A stretch of 64,000 bases of DNA from Nageia nagi (Eukaryota > Pinophyta). The notes under the pieces are model-generated. The model made no database searches. It was not told the DNA's origin and saw only the letters and a program-made list of their open reading frames with translations. The translations under genes and the position numbers were made by a program. Where the stretch lies: assembly GCA_050084985.1 (NCBI GenBank), contig JBITNC010000001.1, positions 202,492,001 to 202,556,000 of the forward strand. Reading direction: 5' to 3'. The stretch's first letter is position 1, and every line of letters begins with the position of its first letter. Below, piece by piece: positions 1-13,789 of the stretch.

Positions 1-431
1 AACCAACAAATGTGACTCAACAATGATTGGTTTGAATATTTCCTAATCATGAAAATGATTAAATGCAAAGTGTAGATAAGGATAGGAATAATACCTATAA
101 CTTACCCACTGTAATGATGTGTTGTGATTAAGCATGATTAATGGCTTTGTAACCCATCATTCATGCTAGCTTCAGCATGTACGCTAATGAATTTGATTCA
201 AGTTTTTCTATTTTTAAAACTATAACCTATAGCATGATATATGGTTTTGAAAAAGATATTTTCATACCTAGTAGATACTAATAGAGTGCTTGATTCTATG
301 ATAAATGCATTATACCCAAGAATGAATGTATGAGGAATACATCATTCTTCAATTAGATTTCCATTTATGCCTATAAAAACTTCATTCTCCAAGATATGTT
401 AGTCCTATATTAATTTATAGACCACATGTAA
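1..431 (-). mobile_element. Reversed fragment of family B, 3' internal region
   Basis: Read on the minus strand, this stretch aligns by eye with plus-strand 57997-58435, the non-coding region ahead of the B2 3' LTR. Shared landmarks are the run with AGAATCAAGCACTCTA, the phrase CCTATCCTTATCTACACTTTG and the end ACATGTGGTCTA. The similarity stops near 431, where the truncated LTR of element A begins. It is therefore a third, inverted copy of family B in the window, cut by the left window edge. No coding capacity is seen. Confidence 0.75.
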
Positions 432-716
432 TAAAAATTATAACTCACAAACCATAGCTCCATTTTCTTCTCCATTTGAAGCATTATAAATAGGGTGAGG
501 AGTACATCAATATAATGTAATAAAATCAATAAAATAAGAAGATTTAAGAATCTCTTTTTAATGATTTATAAAACCTCTTTTTAATAATATTAGATATTGG
601 TTTTGAGCTAATTAATGATTGTTCCATGATTTTACATTTCATAGTTGATCCTTATGATAAGAATCATGATTGATTTGATGTGTCATAAGTGAAAGGTACA
701 TTTTTGGGTGTCTACA
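432..716 (-). repeat. Truncated 3' LTR of element A
   Basis: This piece matches 12650-12936 with scattered substitutions. On the minus strand it opens with TGTAGACACCC, the canonical TG start, directly after a polypurine tract. Only about 285 of 1045 bp remain. The missing part would have lain to the left, where a reversed family B fragment now sits. Confidence 0.8.
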
Positions 717-735
717 TTTTACCCCTTTTTGAATT
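717..735 (-). other. Polypurine tract of element A
   Basis: On the minus strand a run of A followed by AAAAAGGGGTAAAA lies flush against the TG of the 3' LTR. This is the expected position for the plus-strand primer of an LTR retrotransposon. Confidence 0.7.
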
Positions 736-1673
736 ATCTATTGTTAGAAGTAGGAGGTGATTTAAAAACTTTTCCTATCTAAGAGGGAGTGCAATCAAGT
801 TCTAAATTTGTGTTCCTAACCTTGGGTCAACATTTTGAATTAACTTATTCTCTATAAATAAGCTAAATTTGAGTGATTGGATTATAACTAAATCCATTTT
901 TTATTCTTTTGTGTTTGACATGATTTGAAAGTAATAAGGATTGAGTGCAAGGTGTAACTTAGGTAGTATCACTATACCATTATGTTGTGTTGGTTGGATA
1001 CAGATGGAGTCTTAGCTATTAGGAATATGCCATAGCTAGAATGTGATAAAGAAGCTCCCTTGCAAATACAAAGCTTTTATTATTCTACTTTTGTCCCAAT
1101 AGGTGGGTTACTTAATGATCTTGTGCAAAATTTCATCCAACAATTTTAATCATATCCAAACCCATCTTTTTTTTGTGAAAAAAAAGATCATTTTTCAAAT
1201 TTAGAATTACTCATGAGTGTTGGGTCTTTTTAAAGCCTTTGGCTTAGACCAAGTTAACAAGAAAAAAATTTGTTTCTATTTTTTCTTTGACACATTTTTA
1301 GGTTTTAGGGTTTTATAGATATATGTTTTTTTTTGCATGAGGTACAAAAGATAATTTTCCTAATGTTACCTTATAAGGGACCCTGAGCATAGGTATTTCA
1401 TTCAAATTTTTGAGTATGAGCATTTTAAGTGTTTTACATTTTTATCATGGTCTTAAGCTAGATTTATGCAAGAAAGAGCTTTAAGAACTCATTTTTGTTA
1501 TTTTTTTTTATTTTTTTATAATTTTGGAAAAAATAATAAAGAATATATGTATGAGAGCACTAAAATTGAGAGCTCAAATACATTTTTTCTTTTTTTTTTG
1601 GGTTTTTGATGATTTTTTTTGAAACTCATAGAAAGCATATAAAAGTGCCAGAGGTAGGGCTTTAAATTTTTAG

Positions 1674-1851
<178 letters not shown>

Positions 1852-4800
1852 TGGTATTTACAATATTTTATAGGAACACATGGTTTAGAAGGGGGGCTTA
1901 TGATTTTAATTTTGTGATTGTACATCTTGAGAGACTTGGAACCTATCTTCACTACTTTGTTGTGGTCTTGGCAATGTTATGGTATCTCACAAGATTTGAG
2001 CAATTGTCTTGATTCTATAATGAGGCTATTATATAACTTCATCAAAGGATATTATCAAACTTATTTATCATAACCATTACTAAGTATGACTTATATTTTC
2101 TTATAGTAATCATGTAGGATAAATCCTAAAGTTATGCTTGTGTATGTCTACATATGTCATTATGTTGAGGCAAGTAGGTGATAAGAAGCATTTTTAGGTA
2201 TATATGTTCAAATGAGGTTTCATGATGATGTTTTGTAATAAAAAAAAATCAAATTACTTAAGATATAATGAATTTAATTTGGCTAACCTCTTAGATGAAT
2301 TTACCTTGTTATATCAATGCTCAAAGGTGAATATAAGCAATTTGCTTTTGAAGTCATGGAAAATTGTAGTTGCCCCAATCATGATAGAATATGAACTTGA
2401 GACATTTGCAATCAATGCATTTTAAAAATAATAAGATTGTACATAAAAACTACACTTGTGTTTATCTCCATACTATGTGCTATTATGAGGTAGGTATGTG
2501 ACAATACACTAGTTCATCTCCATATACCATTTTGAAGCCAGTACATGATAAGAAGCTTATTTTACATATACAACTGATTTTATTATTTTACTCTTTATCC
2601 TATCATAATGGGTTTCATGATAATATTTTGCAAAATTCTTTAGAATCATGCATTTCCATGATTAGGAATTTTATATTAAAAAATTCAAATGTATTCTCCT
2701 TCAAATATTGAGGAAAAAAAGAGACAACCCAAGTTGGGTGTTAAAATGATTAACAATTATGTATATTTTTTATGAATATTAAGTATATATAAGTATCTAA
2801 TTATCATGGTATTATTGACATTCAAAATTATTTTCTTTTTTTATGTTATATAAAACCATAATTTTCCAAATTCATGAATAGATATATAACTTTTGATTTG
2901 GAAATTGATGATATTTTGTACTTAGTTGAGTTACATCTTATAAGAGTTGCAATCATGTTTATGTTGTGTGATCAAGGTCTTACTTCAAGTATGATTTCAA
3001 TCTTGCATTATGGCTCCCCTTAAGATGAATAAGGATTCAATTTTTTATTTTCAATTATTGATTAGTATTTTGCAAAGATCATTAGAAAAATGTCTATTCA
3101 AGATTAGAAATTATTAAGTTGCATAAAGCCTAAGTAATAATATTGCTCTTCAATCATTAATATGATGAGGAAAAATTAATTTTGTTACAAATATGATGAA
3201 AAATATTGACACAATGATAGATGATGAAAATGCATATTATCATATTTGTTACTCATTCCTTAAGAGAATTAAAACCATGATTGCCAATTGATTATGGGCT
3301 TACATCAATGTGCCATATAGCAATGGTGTGACATCTCTCTAGATGGTGGAGGCAACAAAAAATAATATTTAAAACATAATAATGAGGATATTGTAATGTA
3401 ATTTATAATTTAATTAATATTATTCATGATATTAATTGTTTAAATTTTAACTAGGTGTAAGATTTATGATTATCTATCTTTAAGACATTTAGAACCATTT
3501 TTAATAATTAGTGGGCTTACTTCGACATGCCACATAGTAGTGTTATGGCATCTCTCAAAATTGAACACTTATTTTGATTGATTTTTTTCATTTTTTGAAA
3601 CACAAAATGATGGTTATGGTAAAATAAAAATTTTAATTTTTTCAAATGTATTTTATGGATTTGAGATTTTGAATATTTAATATTAATGATACCTCATCAA
3701 GGAGTCATAATTAAGGAAAGGATGTAGATTGCCCCCTATCAAGGATTCATGATGGGATTGTTATTTATTTTTTGTTGGATAAGAATATTAAATTTTATAT
3801 TTGTTGCATTTTTTTCTTTTCTTTTTTTTAATTCTTATGATAAAAATAAAATTGTATTATTATATTGCATCACTTACCAAACTTGGCTATTTAAAGTATT
3901 ATATGTATAAGGGGTATGGGATATGGTATAATACATTAATTTGTGGGTTGATGGTAATGATTGTAATGGGAAAAAGGAACATTGAATTCCAATTAAAAGG
4001 GAAGATAAATTGCTTACTCTCAATCCCAAAGAATAATGGAAGCTATAAATTATGAATGTTCTAGAGATATGAATGGAATGTGGTAAGGAGAGAACACCAA
4101 TTTCTAATCCCATGGGAAGAATAATTTCTTATTCCTAATCCCAAGAATAATGGAAGCTATGAAATTTAACAATGTTATAGGGTTAACTTCCAATCTACTA
4201 GGAGTAATTTCTTTCTTAAACTTGTAGATGAAAGTAGAAGCAAAAGATTTTAATAATAATAATATTGACTACCATATTGATGCAGAGATCAAGTACTCAC
4301 TCTTTTTCCTAAAGGATGTGGAAACACCTCTAATACATCAACTCACAAAGATAAAATTAGGGAATATGTGGATATGTGAATGTATGAAGTTGTGAATTTA
4401 TAGTCATGAAAAATGGGTAAATGAATGAATGACATAATTATCTAGATGTCAAAAATAACATGCTAGTAACTCACCAATCTTATAATAATAATATATATAT
4501 TATTAGATGGAATGGATGGATAATATAATAAAAAAGTGTATTAAATAAAACATTCAATATTAACTTCATCAAATAATCTTTTGTTTTGGTTTTATCAACT
4601 AAGATGATATAAAACAAGGTTATAATACATATAAGTTTACTATGAACTCATGTGTGTGCAATGATATTTATCCCCTTATCTTGATGCTCACAAACTTAAT
4701 ATTTTAAGAGCATAAAATATGTAATATTATTCATCCATATTAGCATATAGTGATCCATCATAGGGATTAGATATGTCACCACTTTGTAAGGTATACCTCA

Positions 4801-6520
4801 TTGCTAGATGGGCATCCATAGCCCTAGTGAGAACTAACCCCTAGATCTTATTATAGCCTTGCTCTATTTTTAGTCAAGCATCCATAGCCTTTATAGAGTA
4901 TATTGTAATAAACCAATAATTCTACATTAATATTCATAAATCTCTTTGAATAATTTTTCTATCTATTACATATTTTTGTTTTTTCTATTTTCTCTATTTT
5001 TATTTAATCTCTTTTGAATCTTTTTTCTATCTATATACACATTTTTATTTTTTCCTATTCTCTTTTCCTCTATCCTAGCTCTTTTGTTTGGGATGAAGCA
5101 AAATAATAAGAGAATAAACACTCAAAATTATGATCAAGGAACATCTAGCTTTTGATTTTTTTTAGATTTTAAAATATGAAAATTTGTCTGCATTCATAAT
5201 ATCCTAAATATGTATCATAGTTATGTTTGTTTATCATCCTAAGTTTCAAAAACTTTGTAGAAGATATTTTGATAAAATCAAATATGAATATTATATTCAT
5301 AAAATACTTCTTTATTTATACATACAATTATATATATGAATAATATGTGTATGGATGTATGATTCTTACACACAACTTGGTAAGTTAATAGAATTATTTT
5401 GTTTGACACTTAATAGTTTGGTGACACAAAAGTAATGGACAAAACAAAATGAATGCAGTGATATGGTATGGATACATAGGGGTGTACATTAAATAGCTAA
5501 TATGTTTCAAAAATATAATATTTGAGTATGTATATATACATATATTTTGGTTCCTTTATAAATTTTTTTATTTTTTTATTTTTTAGATCTTCTAATTTTT
5601 AGGGTTTTTCATTTTTTGTGATAAAAAATTATAGTTAACTAGGAGAAGGATGAATCCTCTAGTGTGAAGGATATGAAATACAAGGAAGCTAAAAATATGA
5701 TGAAATATGATTGCCCCAATGTGATAAACATGGTTTATCATCGTTTCATTATGTATAATATATTCATATGCTTAATGAATGCATTGATAATAGATGAAGT
5801 AAATTAAGATATATCATTAAAAGTATATCCATATTGAATCATCCATCATCTATTAAATCATAAAATACATGATTTAATTGGTGAAATTTATCAATATCAT
5901 GCCCCAATTGGTGATGGAAAATAAAATATTCATGCTTAATGTAATTTCTTAACTTGTCATGAAATTTCTTTATCTCAGTTAATATAACTCATTGTTTATA
6001 ACATAATTGTTGAATAATTTGTGATTTGAGCTTTAACAATGGCATAAAATTTAGGTTCTCATTATTTTATTTCTTTTCTAAGGCATGTATGTTTTCATTT
6101 CCCAAGGATTCATAGAATGTGAGATCAGATATCTTTAAGTATTGAACATTGAATCTTGATGTTAAAGACAAGCATCAAGGAACCCATAGAGGTTTAGGTG
6201 GAAGATATGTTGGTTCATGTTTTTTGTAAAGATAGATCATTTTGATCAACTCAAGCCTTGAGTTTTATTTTATTATATTATTGAATATCATTTCAAATTT
6301 TTCTAATTATTATATCCCATATACATAATTTTCTTTGGATTTTACTTCACATATCTTATCTTTACAATTATGCCCCTATTAAATAGGACTTTCATAACCC
6401 AAACATATCTTATATGAGGGGGTAAGTTCTCTAAAAATACAATATGAAACCTCCATGGTTTGAAATAGTCCTCTAACAAAGATATATGTTGCTTTTCTTT
6501 TTTAATTTTGTATGGTGAAT
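1852..6520. other. Element A internal 3' region, no gene recognised
   Basis: This AT-rich stretch has stops in all frames. Degenerate repeats are visible: a block with TTAC..CATGCCA-TAG and a following GGCATCTCTC occurs at 3290-3342 and 3507-3560, about 217 bp apart. Looser copies of a TCATGAT-ATGTTTTG block occur near 2218 and 2610. Small frames at 2222-2425 and 3801-4055 show no domain. The position matches where pol would lie in an autonomous relative, but no YVDD-like or integrase motif was seen. Confidence 0.6.
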
Positions 6521-6529
6521 TCCATCTTT

Positions 6530-7016
6530 GATCGTTGTATAATATTATAATGTGAGTATGGATTTTAATCTCTTATAATCTAATGGACTATCACCTTATG
6601 AATGTATTTTAGAAAACCATGTAATTTATATGGGACACATTCCATTTCTCAAATCCATGGTCTTCCTAAAAATACATTATACTATTAAATATCTCCTTAA
6701 ATAACATGTAGCGATGTTTGTATTATCTTGGATCCGATAGTGATGGGTAATACTATTGATCCTATTGTTGAACATAAGGCATTGTTGAATGCCTTTATTT
6801 TTGAATATGGTGCAAAAATATATTATAAGGGAAGATTAAACTTTTGATATGCTAATATAGACATGATATTGATATTTGATCCTTCATCTATTAATATTCT
6901 CTTAACAAACTTACCATGTACTTTATCGATGACATGTAAAGGAGGATCTAATCCTTGAAGTCCATTATTTGGTTTTATCTCATAATCATAAAAGTTAATT
7001 ATGGGTTGTAGTCCTA
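6530..7016 (-). pseudogene. Element A retroviral-type aspartic protease, decayed
   Basis: In one minus-strand frame I read the active-site segment ILIDEGSNINIMS (complement of about 6870-6900), followed about 75 codons later by FLGRPWI near 6651-6672. This is the order and spacing of the Ty3/gypsy retropepsin found in Tat-type elements, which cuts the gag-pol polyprotein. The catalytic Asp is kept; the residue after it is Glu rather than Thr, Ser or Gly. At least five in-frame stops lie between and after the motifs, so no functional protein can be made. It follows gag directly, as expected for a gag-protease unit. Reverse transcriptase motifs that should come next were not found. Confidence 0.7.
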
Positions 7017-7049
7017 TTTTAATATTTTCAATGAATGAAATAAAACTTT

Positions 7050-8230
7050 TAGTATCACTTACATCTATTCCAATTGTTGTAACAACTTGAATAAGGATAT
7101 TTTTATAGATGATATTTTTAACTGTTGTTGTTTTTGCTCATTTTGATTCCAAGTAGGTATCCTTTTATTATAATTTGGTAGAACATTTATATTATTTACT
7201 TGATATGGAGGAAGTGAATTCCAAAAAATTCTAAAATTTTGATTTCGAATAAAAATAGTATTATCCACTTCCAACTTACCATCATTGATGAAATCTTGAA
7301 TTTTATCTTCCAACATTCTACAATTATTTGTATCATGCCCCTTTTGATGATGATAATTACAAAACTCTTTTTTTTTATACCATATGCTTTCTTTTGTTTT
7401 ATAATTTTCTAGTTTTATAGTAGTCGAGTTAATAATTTGATGATCACACAATTTCTTTAAAATATCAGAAAGAGATTCTAATAAAGGTGTAAATATTTAT
7501 TTTGGCCTTTGATCCATTTCTTGGTTATTAATATTTATTTCACCATCTTGGATTTTTATTTTCTTGATTACAACTACTTAGGTAATAGCTTCTTCAAAGG
7601 TCCTATGTTATTGAATTTGTAATATAGTAGCAATAGGCCTTAAAGTATAAGGCATGTTAGTTAGTATTACCCTCCATCTTGAAATAAATTCTATGATTGA
7701 TTCATCATGGAATTATTGTAATTTCATAAGATCCATGATAGAATATTTTTCTTTGATATTAATTCCAAAATGTTTTTAAAAACATATTTGCCAATTGAGA
7801 AAACAAATAAACATTATGTTGTGGCAAATTATTGTACCAATCTATTGCTCAATTAGCAAGTGTCATGGGAAAGATACGTAACATTAATGCATCATCATTG
7901 GATATCAAATAACTTGAGTATTTAAATTATTCTAAATGTTCCTTAGGATCTTCCTTTCCTTTAAATGGTCTAATATTTGAAATTTCAATTTTGAAAGGAA
8001 TTTCCTTCATAGGAACACTAGGATGAATTGGTTCATTACAAATTATTTCATAAGATATACTTTGTTTATCTTGTATACATAACTCTCTTTCTATTTCCTT
8101 TAATCTTTCACAAAAGTTGTTATCTTCTTTTGTTACCTTTTCTTTTGGTCGATTTTGCAAATACATAGGATATTCTTCATTTCTTGCAATTGGCTCTTCT
8201 TCATATCCTTGAAAAGGTATATACACTTGT
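7050..8230 (-). pseudogene. Element A gag: capsid region plus zinc knuckle, decayed
   Basis: Gag forms the retrotransposon particle and packages its RNA. The minus strand reads a 99-residue open stretch (8226-7927) ending with FKGKEDPKEHLE, the usual start of the retrotrans_gag fold. A broken continuation has AIDWYNNLPQHN, which corresponds to the conserved W-F/Y-LP motif. A second open stretch (7451-7065) carries CNYHHQKGHDTNNC, an intact CX2HX4HX4C zinc knuckle near 7320-7365, and then KIQDFINDGKLE. Frame changes and stops separate the two parts. The gene lies between the ORF1-like frame and the protease. Confidence 0.8.
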
Positions 8231-8869
8231 TTGGATGATGATTTTAAATCATAATATACTTCTTCATAAGTTGATAAATAAGGTCATAAGGACCTTTTAT
8301 ATTGATAATATAAATCTTTAAGAGATGCTTCCTTTCACCGATTAAAGTAAAGATCTTGATATCTATAAGCTCTATGGTTAAGAAGTGATGATGATTGCAA
8401 CCAAGATTGATTCTGTTAGTTTTTCTTAGTTTCTTTCTCATATTTTTGTCCCATATCCTCTTGTCTCATTTTATTAGTAAACCTAGTTGGCTTTTCATAT
8501 TGATTATAAAAGGCATACTTGTATTGTTTTCTTTCTTTTTATTTTACTGCATCAACTAGTTTATCAAAGGATTTCTTATATTGTCATAATAAACATATGA
8601 TGCTTGTCATTCTCTTCTTTTTTCATCATAAGAGGGTATCTCTAGGATTTCAAATTGATTTTTTGGACCACCTTGTTGGGTTCCATAATGAGTATCTCCT
8701 TGCCCCTCATACTAAGTTGATGTGTTAGACTCCATGCCTAAGAAAGAGTTATTATGCATATTCATTTGTTGTTTTGGTTTAGGATGGGCATTTAAAGTTA
8801 TTGTATGTATGGGAATTTGATCATCAAAATCATCGATAATAGATATTGTTTATGGTGAACAATCATCCT

Positions 8870-9990
8870 TTCTCATTAAGGAAATAACTCTTTGTTCATT
8901 TCGTAAAAATTGTGTTACACCATTATCTTTAGGTTTATACGATACCTTTTGAGAAACATCTTCATTTGTTTGAGTGGAAAAGAGGCATAGGTGATTTATC
9001 TAATTCAATACTATCCTCTTTATTAAATTTCCAATTTTGAGGCAAACTAGATTGGTTTTTTGAAGGTATATTTAACTAAGTTAAATGACATCCAATCTTA
9101 TCAATATCATTGACATAACTAGGATATCCTCCTTCCCTATATGGAGTTTTATTTATAGGCTTGTGTGTATTAAACCTATAAGATTCATCTTCATGTTTGT
9201 CATTTCTTCATAATTGAGACTCCTTGGGTTCTATGATACAAGCCAAGAATCTTTCAATTTCTATATCAAACTCCTTAATTTCTTTCCATGATGAGGGTAA
9301 ATAATTTATAATACTAAACTCAAGAGGATCATGAGACTCGATAAGATATCCTTTGGTTTCAAGAGGAGCATGGGGATAAGATTATAATTCTATAAGGTGC
9401 TCCAAAGGATTCTTAAAATACATGCAAAGCTCCTCCTTTTTAGTATCATATTCATCCTAAAGTGGGGATGAATAAGTCATAGTATCAAGCTCTGGGAATT
9501 CATATGATCCAGTAAATGATTTTATATCAAAATATTTGATGCTAATATCAAGTTCATCCCTTCATGAACCAGATTCATGAGACTTAGTTAAAGGCTTGAT
9601 AGTCTCAAAAGGATAGGAACAAGAAGATTTTAATTCATCAATGTGTGTTAATTAACTCTTAGTATTTATATCAAATGTGTTATATTAAGTTTCATATTCA
9701 TCCCATGAGGAATTTGTTGCTTTACACTTCAAATCTTCATAGGATCCAATAAAATTTTCTAAAGGTTGAATAAGATGAAGAGGAAGATATTCTAACTCAA
9801 CTAAGTATGCTATAAGTTTATTAATTTAAATATTTATTTCCTTACTCTTAATGTTATAATCATCCTTTACAACCTTATAAGGAGAAGTAGGATATTTATC
9901 CAAGGCTGGTATTACAATATGTGATGAGTGTTCTTCAAAATTTATATCAAGATCCTCTTGTCTTTCTTATTCTTTTTATTGCACTTTGAT
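8870..9990 (-). pseudogene. Acidic ORF1-like frame upstream of element A gag
   Basis: One minus-strand frame can be followed for roughly 350 codons with about a dozen stops, far fewer than chance in such AT-rich DNA. The product is acidic and repetitive. Blocks such as SSWDEYET, DEYDTKKEELCMYF and SSWKEIKEFDIEIERF recur, each followed by a Pro-Leu segment and a short SHE/SHD element. Ogre-group elements are known to carry an ORF1 of unknown role ahead of gag, and position and orientation fit that. I recognise no enzymatic motif. It may be a repeated structural or RNA-binding accessory domain; that is inference. Confidence 0.55.
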
Positions 9991-10795
9991 ATGAAAAGGA
10001 AGATAATTTTGGTTTGCAATAAGGTAAAAATACAAACATCGAATAACATCATATTTTTTATCATTTTATATTTGTGAGAAAATAATTATATGCATAAACA
10101 ATTTAGAAACTCATCTTTTTGGTGTGATTATCTAATCTAATTTTGTTGATAAATTGAATTAATATTTCTTAATGAGTGATATGAATTGTTTATTTTATTT
10201 TTGTTAATTTTACTAGATTATTTTTTCTAGTTAGGTGTTTAAACAAGGGTAGGCTAGAATTCTATAGGTAATCTATGGTGAAGTATCAGCTTCATATTTA
10301 AGGTGATCCCTTGGTAAAATGGGGCTTAAGGAATATAATTGAAGACTATATTGATAGTGGAATCCAAGAATAGCCTTCTTATTATAGTTATTAAATGGAA
10401 AGTAATGAATTTTATCCTACAACCTAGTATTCATTCTAGGTTTAGCTTTACAGCTTATGGTGTGGTCGATGGGTGTACAAGAAATATAGAATCAATGGTT
10501 GGTCATCACCTCCAACTCATTTATGTTTATTTTTAGGATGTCATATTCATATATATTAAAAGTAACAAAATTCATGATAACTATATCCCAACCCAACATA
10601 CATGTCCTTTGATTATATTTTATTTAATGTGAAAAAAGCAATGTTTTAATTAATGAGTCTTGATCTAACCCATGAAATTCATTTTCCACTTAGTATGATT
10701 CTTTAACCAAAAATTAATGATATTAATTTACTCCTTATGAATGTATAAGTAATTAAGTGAAGTTCATTTACCACTTCTTACTATTCTTATCTACA

Positions 10796-11130
10796 TTTGA
10801 CCTCCTTTTGAAGAGGTAAAATAAGGTATAGAAGAAGCCATTAATGAATGTAAATTAGCTTAAATGAGATTCTTTAACTCATCTTCAAGTCACAATCCTT
10901 TGACCTCCTTTTGAAGTGGTAAGGTAGACAAGAAAAGTTTAAATGTGAGATAAATTTCTTTAGATTAGGTTCTTTAAATCCTCTTCAAATTACCATCCTT
11001 CAACCCCCTTTTAGAGTGATGATATGATTCATGAAGAGTTCTAATGTGAGATAAACTTCCTAAGATTTGGTTATTTAATTATTCTTCAAATTACCATCCT
11101 TCAACTCCCTTTTAGAGTGATGAGGTATAC
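10796..11130. repeat. About 101-bp tandem repeat in element A leader
   Basis: Four degenerate copies begin near 10796, 10899, 10998 and 11099. Each has the core CCTT(T/C)(G/A)ACCYCCTTTTGAAGTG or a close variant, followed by GAT/GGT and later TTCTTTAA. They lie between the primer binding site and the ORF1-like frame, so they belong to the leader of the transcript. Confidence 0.75.
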
Positions 11131-11870
11131 TATTAAGAGTATTAATGTGAAGGAAAATATGAACCTAGTAAATTAACCAATTTAATGTGTTTGAATTTAC
11201 CTTAACCCTGGTAAATTAACCTTATGTTCATTCCATTTTTTAATGAAACTTAATTCCTCCTTTCAAGTGTGAAAGTAATTTAATGAAAGTTCATTACCAA
11301 TTTTAATGATGAAAAGTGAGAAAAAAAAAAGAAAGGATTCATTTACCCCTTTCCTATTGCACCCATTCTGATCACCTAAGGTCATATTTTAGCACAAAGG
11401 GAGCATAGGTGGGTGTAATGGAAAATATTAAGTGATTTTGTTTGTTGTTCCCAAAACCAACAAAGATAGGTAATTTTTTTGCAAGTTATTTGAGTAAAAT
11501 AGAAACAATGCATATTTTCTAAACATACATCTACCCTTCCTATATGCAATCTGAGCAAAGAAATCATAGAAAAAAGAGGGTTATTTCTATTTTTGATTTT
11601 AATGCCTAAGTTACACTTTCAGAATTGAAAAAAGTTGAAATGTATACCCTCTATTTTTTATCATTGGCATTTCATAATTTAATTTTGAATAGTTGGCATT
11701 TTCCTTCAATCACTAGCATTTTATTCTAGATCGTCAACATTTACATAGCATACATAGAAAACAACATGAAATCAGTAACAATACCATAAAACACAAGATA
11801 CCAAAACAAAATTTAAAACATAAAAAAACACCCCTTTTCCCCTCATTTTTGATGCAGCTTGCATGTGAGG

Positions 11871-11888
11871 GCCCTCCTTCTAGCACCA
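11871..11888 (-). other. Primer binding site of element A
   Basis: On the minus strand TGGTGCTAGAAGGAGGGC follows the 5' LTR end after three bases. The TGG start and the position are those of a tRNA primer site. I could not assign the tRNA. Confidence 0.7.
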
Positions 11889-11891
11889 TAA

Positions 11892-12936
11892 TGTTTACTC
11901 AAAAAATAACCCTGCATGCATACAAGACAAGAGATATCATAATCAACATGATTCTCTATTATTGATGAGTAAACCTCAATTTTGATTACAATTTTTGCCT
12001 TGCATGGAGGGATTTAGTACAATAGATGATATGGGCCTCTTAGAGGCCTTCTCTGCTGATGTCTACAAGCTCTAAGTAATATTTTATAAAAATTATAAAA
12101 GAAAGAGAATAATGTTGATTGCTTCTTTTTTGTTGGCTTTTTGGCTCTTCTTTTCTCAAATTAGATATTAATCATATAAATCCTACATATACATAAACAA
12201 ACAACACATCAAAACATACCTACTCATGCTATGAAATCAAAGAAAATAAACATAAATAATTATATATGTAAATAGCTTATTAAACGTAATATACTCAAAA
12301 CTCAAGATGTAATTCAATAGCATAAGGTTGCATTCAATATTTTTCCTTCTAATTCACTATTGAAGGCTTATTTATAGATCTTGGAAACTACCAAAGTTAC
12401 CATTTTTGGGGAAAATGTCTAGATGGAAATGCATATCTAGCCTTATCATGATCCTAATTTGAAGTGAGAAGATGTGGGATGATAAGATATCAGTCATCCT
12501 TTGACTTATTTTCCAAATGCTTTAAATATTTCCTTTTTTAACTTAATTTTACCTATTTTAGGGTCACTAGTGATTGGGTATTGGGTGCCAGTGATTGGAC
12601 AAAATCATCGATGATTGGGCTTGAATTAGGGTTTTTATACCCAATTTTCAAAAAATCATAACTCACAAACCATAGCTCCATTTTCTTCATTGTTTAAAGC
12701 ATTGGAAAGAGCATGAGGAGTCCATAAATATAATGTAATAAAATCAATAAAAGAAGAATATTTAGGCATATTCTTTTAATGATTTATAAAACCTCTTTTT
12801 AATAGTATTAGATATTGATTTTGATCTAATTAATGATTTTTCCATGATTTTGCATTTCATAGTTGAAGCTTATGATAAAAATCATAATTGATTTGATGTG
12901 TTATAAGTGAAAGGTACATTTTTGGATGTCTTCACA
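11892..12936 (-). repeat. 5' LTR of element A, 1045 bp
   Basis: The minus strand runs from TGTGAAGACATCC to GTAAACA, giving TG...CA ends. A primer binding site abuts the far end and the last 285 bp on the plus strand recur at 432-716. A TATA-like TATAAATA (minus strand, 12376-12369) is the likely promoter for the element's RNA. Confidence 0.85.
12369..12376 (-). promoter_or_regulatory. TATA-like box in element A 5' LTR
   Basis: TATAAATA lies on the minus strand within the 5' LTR, oriented toward the gag region. It is the only good TATA match I saw in this LTR. Confidence 0.5.
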
Positions 12937-13194
12937 TTCTTATAGAGTGGAATGCAACTTTAATATGTCCCCTCCATAATGAAGATCCTATGTGAAATGT
13001 TGAAGCTGCATCCTCATGTATCAATAGTGCATGCAAAAATTATGATATATTGTTGCTATCAATCCTTATCAAGTGCCTCATTGTTATCTTTAGGAAATAT
13101 GGGAATGCATACATATGGAATTATCTAGGATAGTGGACCTATAAAAACCTCAAGTAAATCATATATGAGTGTAAATAGGTGGACCCTTTGCTCC

Positions 13195-13760
13195 ATAGCT
13201 AAGGCCAAGATTCCCCAAGCTTAACATGAGGTCCCAAGCTCTCCCAACTACCCATGTGAAGTCAAAAACTTCCTTAGCCTCCAACTTGAGATGCTAAGTT
13301 GCCTTACAACCCCAAATTAAATACATAGACCCTCCCAAGTCTAACATGGTAAGCCAACACTCCATAAACCTAATCATTGGGTGACCAAGCCTCACCAATC
13401 TCATCATGGAGTACCCAAACTCTTCCATGCTTATCATCATACAAAAAAAGCCTTCAACCTTCCACATAAAGTGTATAAGTATTCCTAGGTCTATTTCATG
13501 GGATGTAAGAGCTCCTCCAAGCCTAATATTAGGTGGAAATCCTCATCCAAGACCAACATGAGGTATCTAGCCTTCTCAAGACTCAATGTAAGGTGTAGGA
13601 GGTCCTTTATGTTTAACATGCAACATCTAGCCTCCCAAGCTCCAACATGGTGTGTAGGAGGTCCTCTAGGCTCCACATCAAGTATCCAAGCTTAAATATG
13701 TGCAACATGGGGTGTGGGAGCTCCTTATTTCTCTTTTCCTCATACCAAGACTTATACATG
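13195..13760. repeat. Degenerate minisatellite, about 35-45 bp unit
   Basis: The unit is approximately CCTCCCAAGCYTAACATGAGGT followed by a short variable part, repeated about fourteen times with many substitutions. Reading frames on both strands (13491-13695) are by-products of the repeat. It lies just beyond the protease linker of element C, where reverse transcriptase would be expected. Confidence 0.75.
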
Positions 13761-13789
13761 TCCAATATGGCTTCATTTTCTCTTTATTT

